A stretch of 64,000 nt of DNA from Rhizomys pruinosus. Its lineage: Eukaryota; Chordata; Mammalia; Rodentia; Spalacidae. The stretch is taken from contig VZQC01007982.1 in NCBI GenBank assembly GCA_009823505.1, positions 1,590,576-1,654,575 on the forward strand, given 5' to 3'. This document shows, piece by piece, positions 22,928 to 33,994 of the stretch. Made by a program: the position numbers and the translations under genes. Every line of letters starts with the position of its first letter. The first letter of the stretch is position 1. The notes under the pieces were generated by a model. The model saw only the letters and a list, made by a program, of their open reading frames with translations, had not been told where the DNA came from and made no database searches.

Positions 22928-24837
22928 ACCACACTGTGGTTTTCCTGTATGTAGTCAGAAATAGGCTATAGTTATCATTTCATAAGAACTTATCAGTCTT
23001 CAAATTGGAAGGAACAATTATGATAATTTAAAGCAACATTATGAACACTCATAATCTAAGTATTTAGTTTCTAATCACATCATCACATGAAATGGGTAAG
23101 TCATCCTGGTCTACATGTCACAATACATCAGGTTAATAACTTAGAATATAATTTTCTAAAATAACTTTTTTTTGAATTTGTCTTTCTAGATGTCTGGTCA
23201 AAAAAGTTAGGGAAATACACTATATAAAATTCTCAAAGAATTATTAACAGTATTATTTTCAAAAAGAGCTGAGAAGTTCCACACAATCATTTCCTCCCAT
23301 AGAAGAGCAAGGAATGTCAGTCAGTCCATGGGTCACCCTGAACAGTGTCATCACCACTGATGCATCTGATACATTTACCAAAACATTTGATATTCTGATT
23401 GGAATTATATACTCTACTTTAACCTCTGCTGGGTTTATACAGGCAGCTAACAAGATATGTGGTACTTTAGTGTACATGAGGTATTAAATCCCTAGTGAGA
23501 CATTTTAGTTAATGAGTTTTCTAAATTAACTCCTGTGAACTGTTACATGCCCAGCTAATAAATAAATGAATATACTAGTGCTAAAAATGAATTACAAGTT
23601 ACTAAGTTCAGGATTAAATATACTGTGTAATTAAAAAATAAAGGAAATTTTGTTCTATAAGAAGGCTATTGTAATGTGTGAGTTAAAGCACCTGTATTAT
23701 ATAATCTTTGTGCAACAAACAGGTAGAATTTAAACCAAAATGTTTTATGATTAAATAACTGGCCTTGTGTCAAATACTTACATTTAAATGAACTTGATAT
23801 ATTCATATGCCACAATAACATTGTTGGAGGGGTTTATAGAAAATAAGAGATAGTATGAAATAATGAGAGAAAGATTTGATTATAGGTTTGTTCAGGGAAT
23901 CTATAGATGATATGAGTAAAGGATGTATTAATATTATGTGGACTTTTTTCTATGTGCTTTTAATATTAAAAACTTCACAGAAAGTTAGTTTTAATTATAA
24001 AAGCAGGATGTGTTCACATCAAATACGACAGGCATTTAGAATGTGCAGTTCAGGGATCAAGCCCAGGATTTTGTTCATGTGATGAAATGCAGTTGCATTG
24101 AATTGTATCCCTAGCACTTTTTTTTTTTAGGTTAGGTGTATCCACCTGATGAAATTACATTTTCCCCTTTCCTCTTTTCTTTCCCTAATTGTCTGAGTAC
24201 TGAAGTGTCCTGTGCTTCTCAGTTCTAGTATGATAAATAAAAATCAGCTAAGAGAATATTGAGGGTCTGTCTAATTCTTTGCCTTTGTGTATGCCAGAGC
24301 TCTCTCTTGTGACTAATGGCAAAATGAAAATTGGAATTAATATTATTGGCTATTAAATGGCTTTTAAATAGTGATAGTTTGCAGGAATTTATCACTGAAG
24401 TTCCATGAATTACAGATTCTCTTGACCAGTAACTTATCCCCTCCACTTTTGAACTGACCTGAATTATTCAACAAAGTCGTGGCTTTTTTGGGAGGGTGAA
24501 AGCTACAAAAACTTTGTGAACTCTGAAGTTTATTACTAGGGAAGGAGCAGCAACTGGAAAAGAGTCTGGATCTTCGTTACCATACCGATAACTTTACAAC
24601 AAATTGGAAAACGTATTTGGTTTAGGAAACAAGTGTGCTCATATCAAAACTCCGAATTAGAACACATAGAAATGCCTACTTCTGGATAAGAATAATGTGT
24701 GGAAGTTCTGGGAAGTTTTGCTGTCTGTGGGCATCATGATTGTGGAAGGCAAAAAGCAATAACAACAGAAAACCCCAAAACAAGAGGAGTATGTTTAAAG
24801 TACTTTTTCTGTTTTTTTTGTTTGGGTTTTCGTCTGG

Positions 24838-24990
24838 TTGAATTTTTTTTTTTTTTTTTTAATCTTTTCGAACAGGGTCTCCCTGTAGCCCCAGCTTGTC
24901 CCGGAACTCCTCTGTAAGAGCCAGGCTGGCCTTGAACTCACAAAAGAGTCCCGCCCCTGCCCCGAGTGCAGGAATTAAAGGCGTGTGCCC
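24838..24990 (-). mobile_element. B1 SINE
   Basis: Poly(T), GGGTCTCCCTGTAGCCCC, GGCCTTGAACTCACAAAAG, and GTGTGCCCCATGCC at the end. Confidence 0.85.
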
Positions 24991-25137
24991 CATGCCGAGG
25001 CCGGTTGTGTTTGTTTTGAGACAGGATCCCTGTAATCTCAGCCCTGTGTTAGATAGCGCCAGGACCTGGAAGACTGATCTTCCCACTTTCTTCCGAAGTG
25101 TTTTAGGAGGACGGCCTTTAAAACACCATGACCATTT

Positions 25138-25217
25138 TCCATGTGGGTGCTAGGATCGAACCCAGGGCCTCATGTCTGGGTAAGCACTCTACCAACTGAG
25201 CTACATACCCAACCCCT
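25138..25217 (-). mobile_element. ID-type SINE (tRNA-derived)
   Basis: The reverse of an ID/B4 head: AGGATCGAACCCAGGGCC, AAGCACTCTACCAACTGAGC, TACATACCCAACCCC. Confidence 0.75.
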
Positions 25218-26079
25218 GAAATACTTTCCTCCAACAGTATTTAATGAAGGAAATTCAGAGGCAACTGTGGTATCATTGAACATGCACTAGGTTAGCAACT
25301 CATGAGACCAGAAGAAGGTTTCTTTTCTACCATTCTCTGATGTTTACCTTTGAGAGCTCCAATTTCCAAGGTGCAGTTTTCTCCTTTGTAAGATGATAAT
25401 GTCAATAATAGTAACACCTAACTTTCAGTTATTCTAAGATTTAAATAATGCAGAAGAAAATGCATGCTAGCTAAGGCTCTCTTCTCACATTCTATTTCAT
25501 ATTCTGACCTACATTTATATGAACATGAATTCCATGAACCCAAACACCATGCTATCTAGATCGTGGCACCCGATCATACTGTGAGAAACTAGGGAGGAGG
25601 TCACAGAATCAGTAAGCTGATAGGATTTGCATCTAGGGTAAAAGCCAATAGATACAAGGCCAAAAACAATAGTTCAGGTTCAAAACCCACAGGAACTGAA
25701 AATCAGGAAATTACAGAAATAATAGACTTTCACAGGACATGGAGCAGGGCTAATTTCTTGAACCAAAATGGTACAATCTAACCCTCTCCCTAAGTCATGC
25801 AAGCAGTCTCAAGGACTCTTCAGATTACTCTTCAAAATTCTAATATTTAAAAAGAATGTTGAAATTTGCTTAACATAAAACTTACCATTCAAGCATTCAG
25901 TGTTCAGGCCAGTGACCATAAGCCCATTTCCAGAATGTTTCCATCATCCCAAAGAGAAACTCATGAGCCATTATTTGCCATTTGTCCATTGCAGCAGCCC
26001 TGGGTACCCTGTTGTACTTCTCTTGAGCTTGACATTATGGGTAGCTGGGGTGAGTGAGTCAATATTTGTTCGTCAGTTT

Positions 26080-26204
26080 CTGGATTATGTATCTCACTTA
26101 GAACAATGTTTTCCTGGTCCATATGTGTTTTAGCATATGTTAGCAAATCATTCCTCTCTAATTCAGTGTGCCCTCTGTATTTCAGTGTGCCTGCGCAGGT
26201 GCTC

Positions 26205-26242
<38 letters not shown>

Positions 26243-26580
26243 ACACGCACACACACACACACACACATTACATTTTTAAGCAGCTTTATTCATCAGTAGG
26301 TGAGCATTTTTGTTTTCACTTTTTTACTGTTGTGAAAACATTCACTTTTGTTCATCATATGCTTAAAAGTGTGATTGCTAGGTCATATGAGAACACTAAT
26401 TTTGGACACTTGCCACACTGCTTTCTAGAGTCCACGTTATGTTACACACCCATTAGCAGCCATGGGGGGATTCCCATTTTTCCATAACTTCATCAAGACA
26501 TTAAATAGTCTGTTTTCTGTTTATAGTCCATTTAATGGGTGAAATGATATGCCAGTCTGCTTTTAATGATTGTGACAAAA
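26080..26580 (-). mobile_element. Old LINE-1 remnant split by a (CA)n repeat
   Basis: TCTCACTTAGAACAATGTTTTC, GATTGCTAGGTCATATGAG and GCCACACTGCTTTCTAGAG resemble reverse L1 ORF2. A (CA)n microsatellite interrupts it at 26211-26268. Confidence 0.55.
26211..26268. repeat. (CA)n microsatellite
   Basis: Almost pure CA repeats with one CATACACACACG interruption. Confidence 0.95.
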
Positions 26581-27095
26581 TACCTAAGCAAATCAACGTT
26601 TAAAGAAGAAAGCTGCCAGGCACGGTGGTGCGCCCTGCTCAAAAATACTGAAAAGAAGAAGAAGAAGAAGAAGAAGAAGAGAAGAAAGAAGAATCGTAGG
26701 ATATAAGTAGGAAGTACGTAGTAGGATGATGAGGCGTAGTGCTTCTGGAGTAGTGCTTCTTCTTCTTCTTCTAGTCTTCTTCTTCTTATTCTTCGTCCTC
26801 TTCGCGCAGCCCGCTTTTTTAGTTCTCGCGGTTTGGGTCTCGAGTCTTTGTTCGGGTCTGTGCTCAGCTGGCCATTCTGCCGCGCCCTCTGAGCCCTTGC
26901 CTGTTTTACCTCTCCCGGGCCTGCGCCGCCACGCGCAGACAGGACGGGACGTCCGTCCCAGTACCCCCTTGCAAACCAATGCCCCCTCACCTAGCTTCAT
27001 CCCAACGGCCGAGCACTTAAAACCATTCCAACAGGGTCACAGTCAGGGCAGAGATGCCTTAGGGGAACATTTCAGTGGTAAACAATGGTATGTGA
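26567..27095. other. Composite block: repeat head, B1 head, GAA/TTC arms, CpG-dense segment
   Basis: 26567-26612 matches the head of the repeat at 8035. 26618-26640 is a B1 head. 26648-26700 is GAA-rich and 26755-26795 CTT-rich, forming inverted arms. 26800-27015 holds about twenty CpG sites, while the surroundings are AT-rich and almost CpG-free. Open frames cross it on both strands but none has a recognisable domain. The segment could be the remnant of an LTR or a retroposed promoter; origin unknown. Confidence 0.55.
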
Positions 27096-27099
27096 TATG

Positions 27100-27420
27100 G
27101 GGTTGATTTCTCTAATAATTAATGACATTAAACATTTTCCCATGTGCTTACTGGTTACTTGAATGTCGTCTCTGGAGAAAACTTACTCAAATCCTTTGCC
27201 TGTTTTTGTGGTTTGATGGCTTGGTTTGATTTGTTCACTCGTTTCCTTCTATAGTCTGGACAGTATCAGATATATTGTTCGTAGATGTTTTCTTCCATTC
27301 CTATGGGAGAGCTGATCACCACTGTCCTTGGTCCAAGATCTTTGACAAACACATTTATTTCATTTTGATGAAATTATAATTTGATTTTCTTTTGTTGCTT
27401 ATGCTTTCATTGTTGTATAG
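27100..27420 (-). mobile_element. Old LINE-1 remnant
   Basis: AATGTCGTCTCTGGAGAAAAC and CAAATCCTTTGCCTGTTTTT are typical of old reverse L1 sequence. It may be continuous with the one ending near 26580, with the composite block between. Confidence 0.6.
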
Positions 27421-28199
27421 CGAGAAATCATGCTAGGTTATCCTTGGCTTAAAACAGAAAATAAAAATAATGGCTGGGGTAAAAGGCCCCAGTTTGGCTT
27501 TTTACAATATTATCGAATACTATTTCTTTTTTTCTTTCCTTTTCCCCAGTTTACTAAACAAAATAAAATACAATGCTTAAAGTAGAGAGACCTGGCTAAT
27601 TATATATCTTTGGTATAGTTGTTACTATTTAAAATAGAAATACAAAGATGCCTAAGGTTGTCAATGTATTGTCACATATAAAATAGACAATGNTGTCTTT
27701 GGCCATTGCAAATTTAAAAACTTTTTATGACATTCACGAAATGTTGCAATATCTGGTTTTCTTGTTCTAATACATGGAAAGGAATGAGTTTATTACTGAT
27801 GGGGAGAATGAGAAAATATTTTTTAGATCTAATTGTAATTTCAGGTTAATTTTGAGCCATGTACATGAAGTATTTAGATTACACAGTTGCTTCTTTATAT
27901 TTTTATCTAAATTTACATGAAGGAAAAAAAAAGATATATTTGAAGGGAAAGAATATGTCAGAACTAGGCATCACTATCTGGTATTAAAGGATTCTTTGTA
28001 GCTAGGTGAACTCAAAGAAACTCGGAATAGGGACATGCCTAGTAACAATATAAGTATTGACTAGAGACTCAACCAAGTGCTGGAGAGTTGTGGGGGAAAG
28101 GGGAACAATCATACAATGTCCCCAATTTCTAGGGAAGCCTGGAGAAGATTGTTAAACTTTGTGATCAGTCAACCATAATGGGAAAAGCAAGTGTAGCAG

Positions 28200-29030
28200 A
28201 CAACTGCCTAATGAGTACCCTCCAAATATGAGTCTCTTATAACCGATGTTGACTCCAACCCCATTAGCACTCGCATGATGATTGATATTTCATACCATTC
28301 GACAAGACAGCCCAAGCGCTTGATACTGTCAAAGCTATTACAATGCTCCACTTACGCCTTTATTGCTCTTTATTGCAGCTCTGTTCACAATAGCCAAAAA
28401 GAGCTGGAACCGAGAGGCCAGGATGACCCCATAATTGCAGATCCTTGAACCACGATAGAACCTGTTCTTGATCACAGAAAGTACTGAAATCCCTGTGTGC
28501 TAAAAGCACTCTGAATTCCTGAAATAAGTACCTGAATTAGACTGGGCATCCCCTCATCAACGGGAGATACAATTGGCTAATATAGTATCGAATGGCCCAT
28601 CCTGTTGCAAATGGAGACTAAGCCAGACAAGTATGTAGTGCATAGCGTAGGTGGATCTCATACATTCGATGAAATTTGCCAATATCGGTACCAATGGAAT
28701 TTACATTCTGTGGCTCAAGCGTGTGAAAGAGCCCGAAGTCCAGTACAGCATTGTCCATGTGTTCATTACTTGTTAAGTTGATGCCAGAATTTGTACGAGA
28801 GGAGGCTAAGACTCACTGCTAACTACAACCACCTACAAAAGAGTTCCCCCCAAATAAAAGAGAGAAGGAAAAAAGGCAAATCAAAGAGGCAGCAACATCA
28901 GGGGGTGAAATGCAGAGATTCACATGTCCTTCAACCAAAATTCCAGCAGTGGTGCCCTGCATATTGTGGATGACGTTAGGATAGACATTGTTTCAATAAG
29001 AATGGAGAGATGGGACATGTACACTATGTA
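28200..29030. other. Unresolved composite sequence with a short L1 piece
   Basis: It differs in texture from its AT-rich flanks. A short piece (28370-28420, TTGCAGCTCTGTTCACAATAG) matches L1. The remainder, with an open frame at 28791-28973, matches nothing I recognise. Confidence 0.4.
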
Positions 29031-29394
29031 ACACACACAGAAAAAAGAAATTTTTTAAATAAATAAATAGAAATAAGTGTGTATATGTATAGACCTAGAA
29101 ATTACATGTTGGTAGTAGCTTAACTAATCCTTGAATTTCTAGCATAATCTGTCATTAAAAGGAATTAAGTCTTCTTGGAGAAATGATCAACTCCAGAGTT
29201 GTGCAAGGAAGAACCTGGAATCTTATATGAGAAAGTAAAGAAGTTTTAAATAATGGATGAGTGTGTTTCACATGGAAACCAGAGACAATATGAATATCAA
29301 AGCGAGTGATCCTCTATGAGAGCATTAATCCAGGAGCACATGTGGGTCCAAACAGACAGATGAAACAGGAGGAAAGTATAAAAGATCTTTACAG

Positions 29395-29637
29395 GGGCTG
29401 GAGAATGGCCACTGAACGCTAAGCACTCTGCTCCTGTGAAGAGGACCCGGTTCATCCCAGCACCCACATGGCGCTGAGAACCGTCTGAAACTCCAAATTC
29501 AAATTCCAGGAGAACTCCAGTTCCAGGGGAATCCGACACCCTCTTCTGACCTCCGCGGCATTGCACGACACGGGTGCACAAACCTACATGCAGACAGTAC
29601 ACTCATACACATACAAAAATAAATAAAAATTAAAAAA
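29395..29637 (+). mobile_element. B2 SINE with target-site duplication
   Basis: Flanked by an exact 14-base duplication, AAAGATCTTTACAG (29381-29394 and 29638-29651). The body carries the extra near-duplicated block; the head is slightly damaged. Confidence 0.95.
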
Positions 29638-29701
29638 AAAGATCTTTACAGTGAATGCTAGTTAATAACTCTAGAAGGAATTATAATTACAAAATCACCA
29701 G

Positions 29702-29940
29702 TGGGGCTGGAGAGATGGCCTAGTGGTTAAGAGTGCCGACTGCTCTTGCAAAGGACCCGCGTTCGATCCCCAGCACCACATGGCGGCTGAGAACTGTGTT
29801 TAACTCCATTTTCCAGGGGGAATCCCAACACCCTCTTCTGACCTCTGCGGCATTGCACGACACTGGTGCACAAACCTACATGCAGACAGTACATTCATAC
29901 ACATAACGAAAATAAATAAAATTAATGAAAAAAGAAAAAG
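29702..29940 (+). mobile_element. B2 SINE with target-site duplication
   Basis: Flanked by an exact AAAATCACCAG (29691-29701 and 29941-29951). It lies 50 bases after the previous B2, in the same orientation. Confidence 0.95.
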
Positions 29941-30424
29941 AAAATCACCAGCATATAGATAATTCTTTGAGCAAGAATCATCAGTGATAATTGAATCACT
30001 AAGCCTGGGTCTTTTGGGAAACAAGGTATTTAATGTCAGACAATCTCCCCATTTACAGTTTATTAATTTCAGAGCTAAAAAAGAACTTTTTACTAGAGAA
30101 AACAGTAGCTTATCCATATGATCAAAGTTAATATAATTGACATCAGTACTAACTGATGCCATGGCTTTCTGAGATAATGCACTTAGAAGGACACAGAATC
30201 GCTTCTGTATTCCTTTGCCAAGGCTACATAAACTGCATCTGATCATGAAACAGTCAAAACAACCCTAATTTAGCACATACTCTGCACTTCTGTATATTCT
30301 GCAATAATGTCTATGCCATTAAAACAAAGAAGCTGAAGATTTGTATTAGTCTAAGATCTTCAAACCAAATGCAGTATGTGATATTGGATTGGATCTTAGG
30401 TTAATGGTAAAATGAATAATAAGG

Positions 30425-30668
30425 GAGCTGGAGAGATGGCCTAGCGGTTAAGAGCGCCGACCACTCTTACAGAGGACCCGGGTTCAATCCCCAGCACCCA
30501 CATGGCAGCCTAGAACCATCTGAAACTCCAATTCCAGGAGAACTCCAGTTCCAGGGGAATCCGACACCCTCTTCTGACCTCCGCAGCATTGCATGACACG
30601 GGTGCACAAACTTGCATGCAGACAGTACATTCATACACATACAGAAATAAATAAAATTAATAAAAAAA
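30425..30668 (+). mobile_element. B2 SINE, well preserved
   Basis: GAGCTGGAGAGATGGCCTAG through TTCATACACATACAG and a tail of AATAAA-like repeats. Confidence 0.95.
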
Positions 30669-30776
30669 ATTTTTTTAAAGTAATAAAAGGATTATTAAGA
30701 CATCAGTGTTAAACTTCCTGAATTTGCTTGCACGTGAGCAGGCAAATATTCTGACAGAGTTACATCCTTACTCTCA

Positions 30777-30990
30777 CTTCATTATGCTTTTCTGAATGTT
30801 CCAAATTGCTTTACTTAAAAAAAAAAAAAATTCAAGCTGGGCATGGTGGCGCACGGCTGGCCTTGAAATCACAAAGATCCGCCTGCCTCTGCCTCCCAAG
30901 TGCTAGGATTAAAGGCATGCGCCACCACGCCCAGCTTGAATTATTTTTTTAAGTAAAGCAATTTGGAACATTCAGAAAAGCATAATGAAG
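30777..30990. repeat. Long near-perfect inverted repeat (foldback) with B1
   Basis: The left arm 30777-30853 and right arm about 30917-30990 are reverse complements over about 75 bases. Each contains about 40 bases of unique sequence, an A or T run and the start of a B1. The spacer is about 60 bases and is the rest of a reverse B1. Only a few mismatches and a length difference in the A/T run separate the arms. Confidence 0.93.
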
Positions 30991-31184
30991 AAAACAGATC
31001 TAATATCTTACCTTCAAAATTAAGCTTTGTTAGTGTTTTGCAGTGTTTCCTTCTATTCATTTCTGTGATCTGATAGCAGGCTTTGCTAAATCTTTAGTTC
31101 ACCTCAAAGGAAGAAACATTTTCCTCTCAAAACAACAAGAATAATAAAAATTTTAAAAATTAAAAAGGATGTATCATTCTTTTT

Positions 31185-31422
31185 AATTTTTAAAATATAT
31201 TTTTAAATTTTTATTTATTTTTTATGTGTATGAATGTACTGTCTGCTTGTAGGTTTGTGCACCTGTGTCGTGCAATGCCACGGAGGTCAGAGGAGGGTGT
31301 CAGATTCCCCTGGAAATGGAGTTAAAGATGGTTCTCAGCTGCCATGTGGGTGCCGAGGATCGAACCCAGGTCCTCTGCAAGAGCAGTCAGCACTCCTAAC
31401 CGCTAGGCCATTTCTCCAGCCC
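31185..31422 (-). mobile_element. B2 SINE
   Basis: Reverse B2 with an AT-rich tail first, ending GCTAGGCCATTTCTCCAGCCCC. Confidence 0.92.
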
Positions 31423-31827
31423 CCTGGATGTCATTGTTTATCTCCTTCCAGGAAACTGCAATCCTTGACAATGTTATTTTATTTCTGTTCTTTACACGGT
31501 TAAAACAAATTGGACCTAAAACCATTAAATGGAATCACTCCAATTTGCATTTTCACTGAACTGCCCTGGCAGAGTAACCTGTTATGGCTCTAGCATTTCT
31601 GATGGCACTCACCAGGGCTTCTAGCTGGCCATGTCAGCAATGGTGAAATCATTTATCACCTAAGTACTTAATTTGTGTGCTAGAAATCTGAAGCATCTGA
31701 GATCAGTAAACCAACTGATCAAATGAGGCATTGGTTGGCCTGAACTTGAAAATAAAATGTTTTCTACAGGTTAATGGGGGAAAGACTCCTTTAGGCTCTA
31801 CCTTTTAAGAGTGCCAACTACCTTCTA

Positions 31828-32035
31828 GGGGCTAGAAAGATGGCTCCACTGACTGCTCTTGCAAAGGACTAAGGTTTGATTCCCAGCACCCACATGGTGG
31901 CTAACAGCCATCCAAAACTCCAGCTCCAGTGGTTCCAACACCTTCCTCTGACTTCCACAGGCATTGCACAACATGGGTGCACTTACATACATGCAGGCAA
32001 TACACTCATACACATAAAATAAAAGTAACTTTAAA
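31828..32035 (+). mobile_element. B2 SINE
   Basis: GGGGCTAGAAAGATGGCTCC head, GGTTTGATTCCCAGCACCC box, A-rich tail. Confidence 0.88.
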
Positions 32036-32046
32036 AAAACAATGCT

Positions 32047-32372
32047 GGCCGGGCGTGGTGGTGCACACCTTTAATCCTAGCACTTGGGAGGCAGAGGCGG
32101 GTGGATCTCTGTGAGTTCAAGGCCAGCCTGGTCTACAGAGTGAGTTCCAGGACAGCCAGAGCTACAGGAAGCCCCTGTCTCAAAAAGACCAAAAAATAAA
32201 AATAATGCTGACCGGGCGTGGTGGCACACACTTTTAATCCTAGCACTTGGGAGGCAGAGGCAGGAGGATCTCTGTGAGTTCAAGGCCAGCCTGGTCTACA
32301 GAGTGAGCTCCAGGCCAGCTAGGACTAAAAGGGAGACCCTGTCTCAAAAAAATACCAAAAAAACCCAAGAAC
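32047..32372 (+). mobile_element. Two B1 SINEs in direct tandem
   Basis: 32047-32205 and 32212-32372 are both forward B1 copies, each beginning near ATGCTG(A/G)CCGGGCGTGG and ending ACCCTGTCTCAAAAA or a close variant. The repeated AATGCTG suggests shared target duplications (also at 32380). Confidence 0.92.
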
Positions 32373-32589
32373 AAAAACCAATGCTAACTGCCTTCTGGTA
32401 TTTATCTGGATAAAAGTAGTTGATTAATCTCATATAGCATAGGCTTAGCATAGAACCTGTTACATAGCCGCAGAATTAGTGGTATTTGATATGCAAAGGT
32501 ACCTATATGTTTTATGTCTTTCCCTCTGTCATCTACATTTTCACTGAGTTCTCTGACAGTACTTGTACCTCTGAAGAAGTTTTGTTTTA

Positions 32590-32748
32590 TTTGTTTGTTT
32601 TAGTCTTTTCAAGACAGGGTCTTCCTGTAGCCCCAGCTGGCCTGGAACTCACTCTGTAGACCAGGATGGCCTTGAACTCACAGAGATCCGCCTGCTTCTG
32701 CCTCCCAAGTGCTAGGATCAAATGCGTGCGCCACTATGCCCGACACCC
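32590..32748 (-). mobile_element. B1 SINE
   Basis: TTTGTTTTAGTCTTTTCAAG to GCCACTATGCCCGAC. CCTCTGAAGAAGTTTT before it and CCCCTGAAGAAGTTTTT after it mark the duplicated target. Confidence 0.92.
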
Positions 32749-33021
32749 CTGAAGAAGTTTTTAATTTTAGCCTACTTTCTGGAGATCCTGTCCTTGTAGT
32801 TTTGTTATGTTTTTATTACCAAAAACAGTTTAGTATGTCAGAAGTGCTAAAGAGCTAGAGCGATGGAATTTCCTTAATGGATTGCCAGAGGAAACATTTT
32901 GTAAGTGAAAAATGAGTAATCGATATTACTTGGTTACTAAAGTAACAGTCTTTCTGTTAGGTATTTTCAGGTAATTGCACAATTATCCGAAGTAAACAGG
33001 GTTGTCACAGATTTATAACTG

Positions 33022-33415
33022 AAGAGGGACTGTGATAGCTCAGTGGTTAAGAACACCCTTTTTTTTTTTTTTTTTTTTTGTGGTGTTTCGTCTTTTTGAG
33101 ACAGGGTCTCCCTATAGCCCCAGCTGTCCTGGAACTCACTCTATAGACCAGACTGGCCTTGAACTCACAAAGATCCACCTGCCTCTGCCTCCCAAGTGCT
33201 AGGATTAAAGGCATGTGCCACCACGCCCAGCTAAGAGTACCCTTCTTATAGAGGCCCCAGGTTCCAAACCCCAGGGACACACATGGCAGCTAACAACTGT
33301 CTGTAACTCCAACTCCAATTCCAGGACATCCAATGCCTTCTGTCATTAGTGGAGATTGCATGACCTGGGTGCACTTGCATGCATGCATAAACATATAATT
33401 TTTTAAATAAAATAT
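33022..33415 (+). mobile_element. B2 SINE interrupted by a B1
   Basis: The head (33022-33058) and body (33234-33415) are separated by a reverse B1. AAGAACACCCTT before and AAGAGTACCCTT after are diverged copies of the duplicated target within B2. Confidence 0.9.
33059..33233 (-). mobile_element. B1 SINE nested in B2
   Basis: Poly(T), then GTCTTTTTGAGACAGGG to CCACCACGCCCAGCT. It ends about 440 bases before the last muskelin exon. Confidence 0.93.
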
Positions 33416-33644
33416 TTAACAAAATAATAACTTTGTGGAAACAGGTGCTGAAAGCTGAGGAGGCTGATAGAACCCAGTCCACATTGCTACATGCCTTGTC
33501 TTTAGGTATTGTGAGTGGGAGGAGAACTGGATCCCATTAGGAGAGTTTAGTGAGCTTTGAAGCCTGGCTTGATTTTGTTTTTTTCCTTTGCACATGCTGT
33601 TGCCCACATAAAGTTTTCTGTTCCATGTTGAAATTTAAACTTAA

Positions 33645-33797
<153 letters not shown>

Positions 33798-33988
33798 ACC
33801 AGGAAGGCAAGTTGAGGAGTTGCTGCACTCAGAAGTGGAGAAGAGAACTATTCAGTGTTTGTATTGGCGGATGTGAAGTTGCAGTGACTGAGGACTGCAT
33901 CAGAGTTTTGAAGGATCCTTATCACAAGTTTTAACCCACTTCCTTCATACCTGACCTCAATCCCCTTCTCATATTCCTGCATTAGGTT

Positions 33989-33994
33989 AATAAA
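33989..33994 (+). terminator. Mkln1: Proximal polyadenylation signal of Mkln1
   Basis: A canonical AATAAA lies about 190 bases after the muskelin stop. It is followed by T-rich sequence near 34020-34100. It would give a short-3'-UTR transcript. Confidence 0.6.

Noticed and set aside
23259..23477. 72-codon minus-strand frame considered as a retrocopy
   Set aside because: No parent gene recognised and no poly(A) tail or flanking duplication seen.
26532..27000. Frames of 126-152 codons on both strands
   Set aside because: They run through the GAA/CTT repeats and the CpG-rich block; no start context, splice sites or domain support a gene.
29800..30246. 148-codon minus-strand frame
   Set aside because: Its last third is reverse B2 sequence and the rest has no similarity that I recognise.
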